This document shows positions 1-10,920 of a stretch of 64,000 nt of DNA, piece by piece. Numbering within the stretch: the first letter of the stretch is position 1; every line of letters begins with the position of its first letter. Below the pieces are notes generated by a model. That model was not told the DNA's origin. It did no database searches and saw only the letters and a list, made by a program, of their open reading frames with translations. The DNA is taken from the NCBI GenBank assembly GCA_963682025.1, contig OY821517.1, positions 339,199,644 through 339,263,643 of the forward strand, given 5' to 3'. Source of the stretch: Cordilura impudica (taxonomy: Eukaryota; Arthropoda; Insecta; Diptera; Scathophagidae). The position numbers and the translations under genes are program-made.

Positions 1-65
1 AAATCACAACATTTGGTGCGAAAAATGATTACGAAAAATTTATCTGAAGCGTATACTATTAAGAC

Positions 66-544
66 TAAGTCTGGGTTCACACAAGGCAATTTGTGTTGCG
101 CAGCTTTTTTCAATTCTCTTTTAAAGTTGCCTTAATGTTCACACAGAGAAATTTATTGTCGCAACTTTTCGTTTTCTTTTGCTTTCATATTCTTACATTT
201 TTGACGGTTCACTTTATTAGTTTGTGCAAAAAAGAATATATTATTGGTTCAAAGTGAAAAATCTATTTCTGTGAAAAAATGGAATTCAAAGGAAAAATGA
301 TATAATAAAAAAAAATAATAAAATAAATGAAATAATAATAATAATTTTTCACAGCGCAGCAAAAAATAAAAAGTAATTTAAAATAACAAGCTGCAGCTAA
401 CTTCATGTTTATAATTACGAATGGCACAACAAAACGAGTTGCCGAGTACAAGCAACTCCGTGCCAAAGACCTCTCTTCTTTCCCCTCTCTCCAACAAACT
501 CAAATGTTGCGCAACAAAAATTGCCTTGTGTGAACACAGACTAA
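66..544. mobile_element. Short terminal-inverted-repeat element (MITE-like)
   Basis: The two ends are inverted copies of each other: 66-102 and 508-544 agree at 34 of 37 positions and share the core TTCACACAAGGCAATTT and the word GTTGCGCA. A weaker internal echo of the same motif (GTTCACACAGAGAAATTT) lies near 138. The interior is AT-rich and has no transposase, which fits a non-autonomous DNA element. I could not fix a target duplication, and the superfamily is unknown. The small minus-strand reading frame inside it is not credible. Confidence 0.6.
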
Positions 545-839
545 CAAATGTTAGGAAATAACGGTAATCGCGTTCCTTTTATTAATTCGTGATTTAGGTC
601 TTTGCATTTTATTAAAACACTCTTCATAATTATTTTGCTATAAGAATTTTAATAAGATATTGGAAGCATTAACATGGTAAGAATTACTTATGTGAAAATG
701 GCAGGAAACAAATACAATTCTGATTTCAAGGCCAAAGTTTCAAATGATTTAAAAAAATTTACTTTCTCAAAAAGACATTTTCTTATAATATTCCATTCTA
801 AAATAAACAATTTGTCGCATTGTTAATAGTTGTAACATC
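545..839. other. AT-rich stretch, little recognisable
   Basis: This 295-base stretch lies between the inverted-repeat element and the first readable Tc1 transposase codons. An ATG near 700 opens a short frame (MAGNKYNSDFKAKV) that could be the ruined start of the Tc1 transposase. No terminal inverted repeat was found here, so the left end of that Tc1 copy appears lost. Confidence 0.3.
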
Positions 840-1658
840 AATACAACTCACAGAGGAGGAAAACCCATTATTACTACTGTAAGAGAAGACAGAAAAATTA
901 AGAATTTTTTAACGAAAGATCCTAAAGCAGTTCCTAGAGAAGCTAAAATTTATCTTTCCATAGATGCCAGTCTTTCCACCATTAAAAGAAGAGCCCGAGA
1001 ACATGGTTTTAGAAGTTTTAGATGCACAAAAAACCGTTTGTGTCGGAAAAAAATAGAAAAGCTCTTCTTAATTTTCCCCACACCCATTTAAATTGGACTC
1101 AACAGCAATGGAAGAACGTACTATGGTCCGATGAGTACAAATTCAACCTTCGGGGTTCAAATGGAAGAGCCTACATTCGACGGCCACGAGCCGAACAGTT
1201 TAATACCAGATACACAACCGCCACAATAAAGCACGGAGGTGGAAACATTATGGTGGGGGGGGTGTTATTCGGAAAATGGGATTGACCCAATTCACCGGAT
1301 TACTAATACAATGACGGCCACAATATATAGAGACCTTTTAACCTCAGTTATGCTTCCATATGCTGAACGGGAAATGCCACTTTCATGGATATTCCAGCAC
1401 GATAACGACCCTAAACATACGGCAGGGGTTGTAAAAATATGGTTGGAGAAAAATAATATTACTGTCATGTCGTGGCCACCACAATCTCGCGATCTCAACC
1501 CGATTGAGAACATGTGGTTGATTGCAAAACGGAATATTGGTAATAAAGTTTTCCGAAATGATGATGAACTTCTCGCCGAGTTGGAAAAGAAGTGGAATGA
1601 AATTCCCGTAGATTATATTAAAATGCTCATAACCTCAATACCTAAAAGATGTTCTTAG
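840..1658 (+). pseudogene. Tc1-like transposase, DD34E, frameshifted
   Basis: This is a decayed cut-and-paste DNA transposase. The readable part starts with the second helix-turn-helix region (HRGGKP, then REDRKIKNFLTKDP, STIKRRAREHGF). It continues through KPFVSEKNRKALL and HLNWTQQQW to the first catalytic Asp in NVLWSDEYKFNL (~1129), the second in HDNDPKHTA (~1408) and the catalytic Glu in RDLNPIENMW (~1505). The second Asp and the Glu are 34 residues apart, the Tc1 spacing. Two lesions are visible: a shift near 1020 just before the KKPFVSE motif, and another in the G run at 1255-1262, where IKHGGGNIMV changes frame to GCYSENGIDPI. The N-terminal paired-like domain is mostly gone, so it cannot be active. 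The C-terminus IPVDYIKMLITSIPKRCS is normal for the family. Confidence 0.88.
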
Positions 1659-2004
1659 GTAATAATAAATAATGGCTATGTTCAAAATCCTGAACATTGA
1701 AATCAATTTTTGGATTTGTATAATAATTTCTTTAAGAATTGCAAATGTTTTGAACACTTGTATTGAGACTAATTTTAATTTATTTCATTATTTTCCATTA
1801 CAACAAGATTTACAATCTTATAATTAAAGTAATGGATTTTTATAAAGTAAGAATGAATAAGTACATGTATAAATACACAGTATAACAAAAAAAATTTATT
1901 TAATATAAAAGATAAAAAGTGAACAAAAAAAAAAATGGTTAATACATATGAAGCATAATGGGTTAATTTAATAAAAATTAAGAGAAAAAAAATGTATAAA
2001 TAAA
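1659..2004. other. Tc1 3' flank and AT-rich DNA
   Basis: This stretch holds the probable 3' untranslated part of the Tc1 copy. A possible terminal repeat remnant lies near 1750-1765 (read on the minus strand: CAATACAAGTGTTCAAAAC), but no partner end was found upstream. The rest is low-complexity A/T. Confidence 0.3.
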
Positions 2005-2359
2005 TCTATAGTATTAATAGGCTAGGTGATTTCTTGTGACCGATGTTTCGTTCTACCGTTTTATCCCGATTTTGACCAAACGCATATTATTTGAAAGGTA
2101 TTTATTTTTAACCGTTTTGCAGATTTACAGATTTTTTAATTTTTTCCTTTATTTTGAGTAAATTGCATTTAAAGTTGCTACTTACACATACGTAAAATTA
2201 TACATATGCTCTGTGTGTTTATTTAATTAGTTAATGTGTTTGTGAGTTTGTTATCTTCATTCACAATAATAATAAACCATAAAAGTGTTGGTTTGTGAAT
2301 TGGCTAATTTGAAAAATAAAGCTGCCTAGAAATTGCACTCGAATTTCGAGCGCTGGAAT
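2005..2359 (+). mobile_element. Helitron-like element, copy 1 (3' end lost)
   Basis: It opens with TC (TCTATAGTATTAATAGG) and shares its whole length with four other copies in this window (17694, 28015, 40044 and 48036). The 3' hairpin region GCACTCGAATTTCGAGCG is present, but the final CTAG is missing, so the copy is cut at about 2359. TC at the 5' end and a hairpin about 10 nt before CTAG are Helitron hallmarks. At ~355 bp with no Rep/helicase ORF it is non-autonomous. Confidence 0.75.
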
Positions 2360-2394
2360 ATAAATGAGAGCTGAAATCAATTACATTTAATTAA

Positions 2395-2618
2395 TTATGA
2401 GTGAAATTCAAATAGTTCTTTCTTAAATTGCTGGGCGTTGCTTATAAATTGAATGGACGAGGGTAGCATGTTCCAAAGACGAACTGAATTAATATAGAAG
2501 TGTCACTCAGATATTAAGCTTCGGTGTCTTAAGTGTATGATATCATTCGATCTTGTTGAACGTGTAAAAAGTAATCTTTCGAACAAGTAAAGCGGTGCAC
2601 GTGTATATATCATTTTGT
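2395..2618 (-). pseudogene. Non-LTR retrotransposon ORF2, C-terminal tail
   Basis: Read on the minus strand this gives HLRHRSLISE, then FYINSVRLWNMLPSSIQFI and NAQQFKKELFEFHS followed by TAA at 2395. The pattern 'LWN-LPSSI ... FKKEL' is the usual end of the reverse transcriptase ORF in jockey/CR1-type LINEs. An in-frame stop sits after LISE. It may belong to the same insertion as the palm fragment at 3018-3260, with the intervening thumb region lost and a repeat copy now lying between them. Confidence 0.6.
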
Positions 2619-3017
2619 GTAAGCAAAAAAAAAAATATATAAATTATTTTTAAGTGCAAAGAAATATTTTTTACTTTGCGGATCTTTGAAACATTTTTTT
2701 TACATAATTTTCAAATTAAAATAATTTTGTCGTAAACTTAACACTTGTAAATATAAATTTAAAAAATTGAAGGAGTGAAATCACACAAATTGAAATGTAA
2801 ACAGAGTTGATTTTCACTATATCAGGTTGCATTAATGCAAAAAATATGGTGGCATACAAGTTTCAGAGTTGTTTTTAAAGCTATTAGATGACAACGAAAA
2901 ATTGATTATGAATAAACTATGTGCTAATTAAAAACTAAGGCTAATCGGTTGACTAGTAAGAACCTCGTTGAGCGCGACATGTAAGCAGCAGCTAACTTTT
3001 CATTATGAATTCGGGGG
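2619..3017 (-). repeat. 400-bp dispersed repeat, left arm of an inverted pair
   Basis: This is the inverted counterpart of 6306-6704, matching over roughly 400 bp with small differences. Distinctive shared words are TTACATGTCGCGCTCAACGA, TTCTTACTAGTCAACCGATT and CCCCCGAATTCATAATGA (in the 6.3-kb orientation). The CCCCCGAATTC ends face each other across 3.3 kb. Here that end abuts LINE reverse transcriptase sequence at 3018 directly. No transposase was found in either arm. It could be two MITE copies or the long ends of one larger element. Confidence 0.6.
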
Positions 3018-3260
3018 TTAGACTTTAAGACACAAACCGTTTATATTTGCTCAGTCATGGATGTGTTTCAGATATCTGTTTAGTTTTTCCAAACAATCGT
3101 TTATGTTGCTTAAATCACTACTTATATAGAGTTGTACATCGTCAGCATACATGTGGACATTACAGTATTGTAAATATCGCACTAAGTCGTTGATGTAAAT
3201 TGAAAATAGTGGTAGTCCCACTATCGATCCTTGTGGGACTCCTTTCAGTACAGGCAATGG
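3018..3260 (-). pseudogene. Non-LTR retrotransposon reverse transcriptase fragment (palm)
   Basis: The frame reads [20 protein letters not shown], then [21 protein letters not shown] and [26 protein letters not shown] and YADD are conserved reverse transcriptase blocks, and YADD holds two metal-binding Asp residues. A TGA at about 3048 interrupts the following HD*ANINGLCLKV segment, where related elements usually have Trp. Upstream fingers and downstream thumb are absent, so this is a short dead piece of a jockey-like LINE on the minus strand. Confidence 0.85.
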
Positions 3261-3580
3261 ACTTAATTTTAATCTTAATTTTTTTATTGTTGTAAATGTA
3301 TAAATATTTTCTTTGTTTTTGTAAAATAATATGCAATAACTGAATTTAATAAAAAAAATAAAAAAACCTATGCTGGAAGTGTTTGTAAAAAAAATTAAAA
3401 ATTAGGCAAATTCAAAACACGAATACTCATGGACATTTTAATCTAAAATAAATCAGTTCTGTCTCGATTTCTCCATTTACTTAGTTTTATATTGTTAAGA
3501 TAATGTTCGACTCTGCGATTTCTTTTATAAAATTAATAACATCTTCAAAATTTTGGTTTAATATAAACTGTTGTAGTTAA
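3261..3580. other. AT-rich DNA, nothing recognised
   Basis: This is low-complexity A/T sequence between the LINE palm fragment and the first family 1 copy. I see no motif, repeat unit or frame worth naming. Confidence 0.3.
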
Positions 3581-4375
3581 AACAAGTAAGAAAATTATAG
3601 TCGATCTAGATGACCATACGATACCCTATACCATGGTTTAGAAACCCTATCTCTTCGGTCCAACTAACTGGATATAGAAAATAAGCAAAAACCAAATTTG
3701 AGTGGCATTGTTATTAATTTGTTTGGCTGCAGATATGAAAAAGTTCATATCGGGTGCTATATTTATATGTGGACTAGGTCAAAAAATGGATCGATCCTGA
3801 CCATATTTGGTAAAGTTACTTTTATTTTGAAAAAATATATACAAACAAAATTTGAGAAAAATCTGTGCAATATTTTTGGTGTTTTTGATAGATTTAAGTG
3901 AAGATCGGGAAGCAGCTCTGTATGGGGCCTATGACTAAGAATTGTCCAATAGGGATTATTTTTGGACTACTGATTAATGGATAAAATAAACACAAACAAA
4001 GCCAATTTTACTAAGATCTATATGATAATTTGGATCTTATTGCAATTTATGTCGATTTCATAGGGGTCATTTGTATGGGGACTTGGTCTGAACATGGACT
4101 GATTTTCACCAATTTCAATAGCGTTCATCCTATGGCTGATAAATACTTATATACCAATTTCCATCGAAATATATTCATATTTGCGACCTGTAGTTTGATT
4201 ACAAGGTTTACATGGACACACAGACGGACGGACGGACATCGTTAAGACGACTCAGAAAGTGATTCTGAGCCGATCGGTATAATAAAAGATGGGTCTAGGT
4301 CAAATATTTTTCGTAGTTACAAACAGCAGCACAAAGTCATTATACCCAAACCACATAGTGGTATAGGGTATAAAA
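3581..4375 (+). mobile_element. Family 1 dispersed repeat, copy A
   Basis: This is a full-length but diverged copy of the ~790-bp repeat described at 15513. It starts ACAAGTAAGAAAATTATAG and ends with the CCACATAGTGG hairpin followed by TATAGGGTATAAAAA. The (GGAC)n block is short here (CAGACGGACGGACGGACAT near 4221). The 5' palindrome is decayed (GTCGATCTAGATGACCATAC), so this looks older than copies E, G and I. Confidence 0.85.
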
Positions 4376-6305
4376 ATGCTAAAAGCACTTAAGGAAAAAG
4401 GAAAGCGCTTTGCTGGAAAAAAAAATCGCTAAATATAGCGCGAAAAGCACTTATTTGGCATCGCTCCGAATTTTAAATGAAAAATCCTGTTTAATTGCTG
4501 CACATGCTATTTTTTAGCACAATAAAATCAATTAACAGTAGTTTTTTGGTTTAAAACATTTTGCCTAAAAATTTATTTTAAAAAGTTTTAAATCTATCTA
4601 TCTCTCTCTTTTTTATGCTGACAGCTCTTTCATAAGTTATCTTATTGAAAAATTAAAGAAAATTCAGCTCTTTATATCTTCTTTAGGCATGGAAATAGAA
4701 CTTTTTATAAAATTTAAGAGAAATTCAGTCGTTATAGCCAAATAAAATAAAGAGAAATCAAAAGATTTTCAAAAATATTAATGAGAGAGCATAAATAAGT
4801 TCCCTCTTTCTTTTATAAAACGTTGCTAAGAGAATTATTTTGCAGTAAAATTCAAAGGATTTAAAATACAACCCTTAACCCCAATTTTATGTTTTTATTT
4901 TTTCAAAAAAAAGGTCGCAAATTTTTTTTATGATTATTTTAGTTATGCTGGTAATAAACTACATAAAAATCTATCGTAAAAATAAAGGATAGAGAATTTA
5001 TAGGAAAAAAAAACTTATATGAATTATTGAACTCTGAAAATTGAAAGACGCCATTTTTGTATAAAATTTTTCCGGAAACAATGACACAAAAAACATGGCA
5101 AAATTTTTTTTGCATAATTATGTGTAGATTTGCACAATCTAGTGTTATGCAAATGACCTGTTGTTTCGACAATATGATATATTTGGAACAATCAACCCTT
5201 ACAAGCGGAAATACACGATATTATTTCAATGTGTTGTTAAAGATGCTAGTGTACACGCACGCGCACCCATGTCAAAATATGCAAATTTTATTTAAGTTTT
5301 AAACAATATTTTTCAATCAATATCAATGAATGATAAAGATTAACCAATAATTGAATTGATGAGTTTTCATGGTAGCCCGTTTTTACATTTGTAGAAAGAA
5401 AAAAAACTGCAGCAAAAAAATCCGCAGAACAAAAAAAATGACAACCAGCTGCAATTGTGCGGGTTGTTTAAATTGAAAAAAGTCGAGGCGTTTAAATGAA
5501 ACTTTAAAAATTTGCATTTATGTTCTCAAATCAATACGTTACAAATATTTGCATAACAAAAAAGAAAAAAATAAATACAAATTTATAGATTTAATTTACA
5601 AATTGAGAACAAACTAACGTTTAAATTTTAAACACGCGCCATTGCAAGTTAAAAAACTGACCTGACCTTTTAAGATTGTCTGCTTGTCCGTTTATGTTAA
5701 AGGTATAAACAAAGGAAGTGTGCCATCAGTGGTCAGTTTTAAAAACGAAATATTAAAAAGAGTAAACGATGGTCAGTTTTATAAAATAATAAACAAAGGG
5801 AGGGTTCTTTTCCAAGCACGTGCCTGTTTGTTTTTGTTTTTTTTTTTTTTTTTATAAATTTGACTTTATAAGAACTGGACAATCAAAACTCTGGACATAT
5901 CGCCAAAAGTTAGTAACAAATAATTAACAAAGTTAAACAAGCTTATAATATTCAGTCTCAAAATCATTCAGCGTAGTATAAAAATTTAGAGTTTACCCCT
6001 TGTCCAGTTTCTGTAAATGACTTCCTGTCGTGATGATATTTTTGTACTACAATTTTTGAAAATAATAATATTATATGAAAAGGAAGTCCAGACCATGATT
6101 TCTCTATGATTCCTCCTCTATTTTAAAAATTATTTTTGCAATTACTTGGAACAAGGCGTACGCCTTCACAGCGCCAGACTGTACACAACATTTGAGTTGA
6201 GTAAATTGAATTTTCGTTCGTCACTGAAATTAACTGTTTTTCCCTTTGGTGGGGTCTCATTAAGTTTGAGTTTGAGATTATTTAGTCTTTAAATAAAAAA
6301 ATCCA
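4376..6305. other. 1.9 kb AT-rich interval, nothing recognised
   Basis: No transposase, reverse transcriptase or dispersed family was recognised on either strand. An imperfect direct repeat around GGTCAGTTTT(A)TAAAA with an AAACAAAGG motif occurs near 5713-5800. This block lies between the two arms of the 400-bp inverted pair, so it could be the interior of a larger element. The reading frames here are short and compositionally biased. Confidence 0.3.
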
Positions 6306-6704
6306 TATACCCCCGAATTCATAATGAGAAGTTAGCTGCTGCTTACATGTCGCGCTCAACGAGGTTCTTACTAGTCAACCGATTAGCCTTCGTTTTTAGT
6401 TAGCACATAGTTTATTTATAATCAATTTTTTGTTCTCATCTAATAGCTTTAAAAACAACTCTGAAATTTGTAATGCCACCATATTTTTTACATTAATGCC
6501 ACCTGATATAATGAAAATCAACTCTGTTTACATTTCAATTTGTGTGATTTCACTCCTTTATTTTTTAAAATTTACATTTACAAGTGTTAAGTTTACGACA
6601 AAATTATTTTAGTTTGAAAATTATGTAAAAAAATGTTTAAAAGATCCGCAAAGTAAAAAAATATTTGTTTGCACTTGAAAATAATTTATATATTTTTTGC
6701 TTAG
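6306..6704 (+). repeat. 400-bp dispersed repeat, right arm of an inverted pair
   Basis: This is the inverted match to 2619-3017. It begins CCCCCGAATTCATAATGAGA and ends in an A/T-rich tract before GCTTAGTT. The inner junction here (ATCCATATA then CCCCC) is not LINE sequence, unlike the other arm, so the two arms do not flank a simple LINE insertion. The ~60-residue frame inside it (MFSSNSFKNNSEIC...) is open only by chance. Confidence 0.6.
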
Positions 6705-7260
6705 TTTGACACACATCAGCTGTTTTAACATACTTAGTCAGTGTTTGAAAGGTTGTTGATCTGAATTTAGCAAACGCAGCAGCAAGTCCATTATAAATAA
6801 TACTTATGCTAGATACTGTATAAGTTTTCATTATAAATACGGCCGATAGAGTAAAAAAATGGAAGTGAATATGCGTCGTGATAACCAATGATTTCTTGGC
6901 TGGTCTCTAGCTTTATAAATTGTTTTCGTTTGCTCGTCTACGGACTGTTTATATCAATTTTTAGATTTCAGAATCTTAATGGATATTGAAATTTTTTTGA
7001 ACACATTACCAATTTGTAAAGCATTTGAAAATCATACTCTTTACCGGCATACAAACGATTTTATATTTTTCCATTTACACCTATACCCCGATTTACATGG
7101 CACTTTTTGTACACGAATTCGTTTTTACACAGTGAATAAAAAAAAAAATCGATTAAAAATTTATATTTCGATAAAAAAAAAAAACAAAAGAAAGAAAAAG
7201 AAAGAAAAAACAAAAGAAAAATGTTCACACATAGTGTTATTTGTTGTCAAAACTAACCGA
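6705..7260. other. AT-rich DNA, nothing recognised
   Basis: This is a roughly 550-base interval with a purine-rich A/G tract near 7180-7220. The 106-residue plus-strand frame at 6979-7299 ends in a run of Lys codons produced by that tract and is not a credible gene. Confidence 0.3.
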
Positions 7261-7765
7261 GTAAGAAAATTAGAGAGAAATGGTCTTAGGTCCAACTAAT
7301 TGGGTATATGGAAAATAAGCCTAAAGCAAATCTGATCGGAGTTGTTATTATTTTTTTTTGCCTGCAGAAGTCAAAAAGTTCATATCGGATGCTATATATA
7401 TATATATGGGTACCAGGTAAAAAAATGAACCGATCATGACCATATTTGGTAAAGTCACTTATTTTTTGCAGAAACATATACAAACCAAATTTGAGAAAAT
7501 TCTGTGCAATATTTTTGTTTTTGATATTTTAAGTGAAGATCGTGAAGCCGCTTTATATGGGTGCTATGGCTAAGAATTGTCCTATAGAGGTTATTTTTCC
7601 ACTGGATGTAATAAATACACACAAATCCAATTTGACTGAGATCTACGTGATAATTTGGATCTTATGGCAATTTAATTCGATCTCATAGGGGTCATTTGTA
7701 TGGGGATTAGGTCTGAACATGCACCGATTTTCACCAATTTCAATAGCATTCGTGCTATGGCCGAT
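7261..7765 (+). mobile_element. Family 1 dispersed repeat, copy B (3' truncated)
   Basis: This is a diverged copy (GTAAGAAAATTAGAGAG at the start) that runs to ATTCGTGCTATGGCCGAT. There it is cut by the (GATTA)n tail of the minus-strand LINE that follows. The 3' quarter, including the GGAC block and the terminal hairpin, is missing and does not resume beyond the LINE. Confidence 0.75.
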
Positions 7766-9150
7766 TAGATTAGATTAGGAAAATAAGGCTTTACGCACTG
7801 CGATCACTTTGATCTTTTATGGAGCCCATGGTTAGCATAAAGATTAAGCCAATTACACTATTTGGCATGAGATACTATTATGTTCCGGGAGGATACAGTG
7901 TATCCTCCAAGTGCAAGGATTCTTTTAGCACTTAGTCTTGGACATTTAAAGAGCATATATTCCGCTGTTTCAAATCCCTTTTCGCAGAACCTGCATGTGT
8001 CTATAGCAGACTGACCTTTCTTTCGTAGATGATGTCTAAGATTACAGTGTCCAGTAAAGAATCCCGTCAAGGTCCTTAAGTCCTTCTTATCAAGGGAAAG
8101 TAATCTTTCCGATTGAACACTGGATGGAGTTACAAATATCTTAACTTGCCGTTGGCCAGGACTTTGTCCCAGTGTTCGGCAAATTGTGATTCCCTCCACT
8201 TCTTCATTTTATCTTTGATGTATCCTATTGGAACACCAACGAATAGTTCCGGACTGATGAAGGCAATCTGCCCTTTCGTTGCCCTCGTGTCCTTCGGGTC
8301 CTGGAATCCAGCATAAAATTATTTTGTTGCATCTGCCTAATTGCTTTAGCACTTCGATGCAATCCAATACAAGTTTAGACGTTATGTTGTAGGACATAAT
8401 TGCCATTGCTCTTTATATCTTTCTTCTAAGACATTCAGTCACGCATAAGGCTCGTTGAAAGTTGAGACCAAATATGCCCGCGCCAGTGTCCGCATTTGAT
8501 TGTTTTGAGACATCCGTGAACAACACATGAAAGCCCTGCTCCGGTTCCCAGGTCCTATTGGTCCATAAGTTTCGTTCTAACATCATTATGTTAAATTCTC
8601 TGATAAATACCTTTCTTGGTAGCATTCTGTCCGTGACTCTCGCCACCGGGTCGATGGTGAAGAGACGTGCGACTCATGTGACCCTTTAGGTCATCGTCCT
8701 TCATGCTACCAGAAATCCTGAAGTCGTACGGCTCTCATGCACGCATCTTCGATGACCGAAATATGGTATACACAGCATCAGTTGGACAAGTTCAATTTGC
8801 CCCGGTGATACCAATACAGGCAATGCGGTACACCTTGTTCAGGATTGCCTTAGCATTCGCTTGCTCAACAGTTGGTCACCATGCAAGAGCAGAGTAGGTA
8901 ACAATTGGTTTCACAATAGTTTTGAAGGACCAGTAGATCATGTGGGGTTTTAGACCGCACGTTCTACCAAATAGCCTCTGACAGGCGTATAAAGCCCTAG
9001 TCTAAGAACCCTATTGTCAAGCCGTTCAGACTTGGCTTCACAAGGTTGAGTTTCCTTCGTTTAGTGAAAGATATCGGTATGGTCTTAAATGGGTTCATAG
9101 ATAACCCTTTATTCTGACACCAATTGAGGGTACAATTCAGGGTATAACAA
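7766..9150 (-). pseudogene. Non-LTR retrotransposon 3' half with RNase H domain
   Basis: Minus-strand segments in order: the end of the reverse transcriptase (LNWCQNKGLSMNPFKT, then a W-P-TVEQA-A connector), an RNase H domain starting at VLFTDVSKQSNADTG (~8525) and reaching CWIPGPEGHEGNERADC (~8290), and a C-terminal Cys/His region, TGHCNLRHHLRKKGQSAI then CRFCEKGFETAEYMLFKCP (~7950-8060). The order RT, RNase H, zinc-binding end fits the I/R1/LOA-like LINEs that carry RNase H. The expected Gly-Ser after the first RNase H Asp is Val-Ser, and several frameshifts separate the pieces. The insert ends in a short repeat tail, (TAATC)n, at 7763-7779, the mark of target-primed integration. The 5' part is missing. 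Confidence 0.85.
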
Positions 9151-9236
9151 TTTGACGGCAGACTACTGATCAAGTAGGATCAAGTTGGATTTTATTCATA
9201 ATTTATTTAATTATTTTAGCACATCATCACTCATTT

Positions 9237-9980
9237 AATCATGACTTTGTGCTGCTGTTTGTAACTACCAACAATATTTGACCTAAACCCATCTTTTATT
9301 ATACCGATCGAATCAGAATCACTAACTGATTCGATTTAACGATGTCCGTCCGTCCGTCTGTGTGTCCATGTAAACCTTGTAATCAAACTACGGGTCGGAA
9401 ATATAAATATATTTTGATGAAATTTGGTATATAAGCTTTTATCGATCATAGGATGAACGCTATTGAAATTGGTGGGAATCGGTCCATGTTCATACCTAGC
9501 CCCCCTACAAATGACCCCTATGAAATCGACATAAATTGCCATAAGACCCAAATTGTCATATAGATCTTACTCAAATTGGGTTTGTATGTGTTTATTACCT
9601 CCATTAATCAGTAGTCCAAAAATGATCCCTATGGGACAACTCTTAGTCATAGGCCCCATATAGAGCTGCTTCCCTATCTTCACCTAAATCTATCAAAAAC
9701 AAAAATATTGCACTGATTCTTCTCAAATTTTGTTTGTATATATTTTTGCAAAATACAAGAGACTTTACCAAACATGGTCAGGATCGGTCCATTTTTGGGC
9801 CTAGTCCCCATATAGATATAGCATCCGATATGAACTTTTTCATATCTGCAGCCAAAAAAAAAATTAATAAAATTCCCACTCAAATTTGGTTTATGCTTAT
9901 TTTCTATATCCAGTTAGTTGGGCGAATGGTATAGGGTATCGTATAGTCGGTCTAGACCGACTATAATTTTCTTACTTGTT
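9237..9980 (-). mobile_element. Family 1 dispersed repeat, copy C
   Basis: This minus-strand copy ends at ATTTTCTTACTTGTT (9980) with the family's 5' palindrome intact (CGGTCTAGACCG near 9950). The terminal 3' hairpin is missing: sequence begins only at the CATGACTTTGTGCTGCTG block. The GTCC block is short (GTCCGTCCGTCCGTCTGTGT near 9345). Confidence 0.85.
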
Positions 9981-10191
9981 TCAGTTGTTAAATTTTCATA
10001 GAACTTGGATTTTTGAAACGATTATTACAGTTTTTAAAACTTAAATTGGTTATATAGTACATAAATATTATGAAATTTTTCATAAATTTTGTGATATATT
10101 TATCAAAAGTTTAATTGGCTAAATTGAAAAATTCTTTGATAATAATTACAAAAATAAATGACACATACTTTTGGATTTAATTAAATACAAA
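9981..10191. other. AT-rich spacer
   Basis: This 210-base spacer between family 1 copies C and D has no recognisable content. Confidence 0.3.
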
Positions 10192-10920
10192 AACAAGTAA
10201 GAAAATTATAGTCGGTCGGTCTGGCATAAACCAAATTTGAGTGGCATTTTTATTAATTTTTTTGGCTGCAGATATGAAAAAGTTCATATCGGATGCTATG
10301 CCTATATGGGGACTAGGTCCAAAAATGGACTGATCCTAACCATGGTTGGTAAAGTCTCTTGTATTTTGCGAAAATATATACAAACAAAATTTGAGATGAA
10401 TCAGTGCAATATTTTTATTTTTTGATAGATTTAAGTGAAGATCGGGAAGCAGCTCTATATGGGGCCTATGACTAAGAGTTTTCCCATAGGGATCGTTTTT
10501 GGACTATTCATTAATTGATGTAATACAAACATACAAACCCAATTTGACTAAGATCTATACGACAATTTGGATCTTATGTCAATTTATGTCGATTTTATAG
10601 GGGTCATTTGTATGGGGGCTAGGTCTGAACATGGACCAATTCTCACCAATTTCAATGGCGTTCATCCCATGACCGATTAAAGCTTATATACCAAATTTCA
10701 TCAAAATATATTCATATTTGCGATCTGCAGTTTGATTACAAGGTTTACATGGACACACAGACGGACGGACGGACGGACAGACATTGTTAAATCGACTCAA
10801 AAAGTGATTCCGATTCGATCGGTATGATAAAAGATGGGTCTAGGTCAAATATTTTCGGTTGTTATAAACAGCAGCACAAAGTCATTATACCCAAACCACA
10901 TAGTGGTATAGGGTATAAAA
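10192..10920 (+). mobile_element. Family 1 dispersed repeat, copy D (internal deletion)
   Basis: It starts ACAAGTAAGAAAATTATAG and ends in the CCACATAGTGG hairpin plus GGGTATAAAA. About 75 bp after GGTCGGTCTGG are deleted, removing the second half of the 5' palindrome and the GATACCCTATACCA segment. Despite losing that 5' structure, the body is well preserved, so it probably inserted whole and lost the segment later. Confidence 0.85.

Noticed and set aside
9981..10191. Possible LTR pair formed by family 1 copies C and D flanking this spacer
   Set aside because: The two copies are in opposite orientation, lack TG...CA ends and carry no retroviral-type coding sequence between them.
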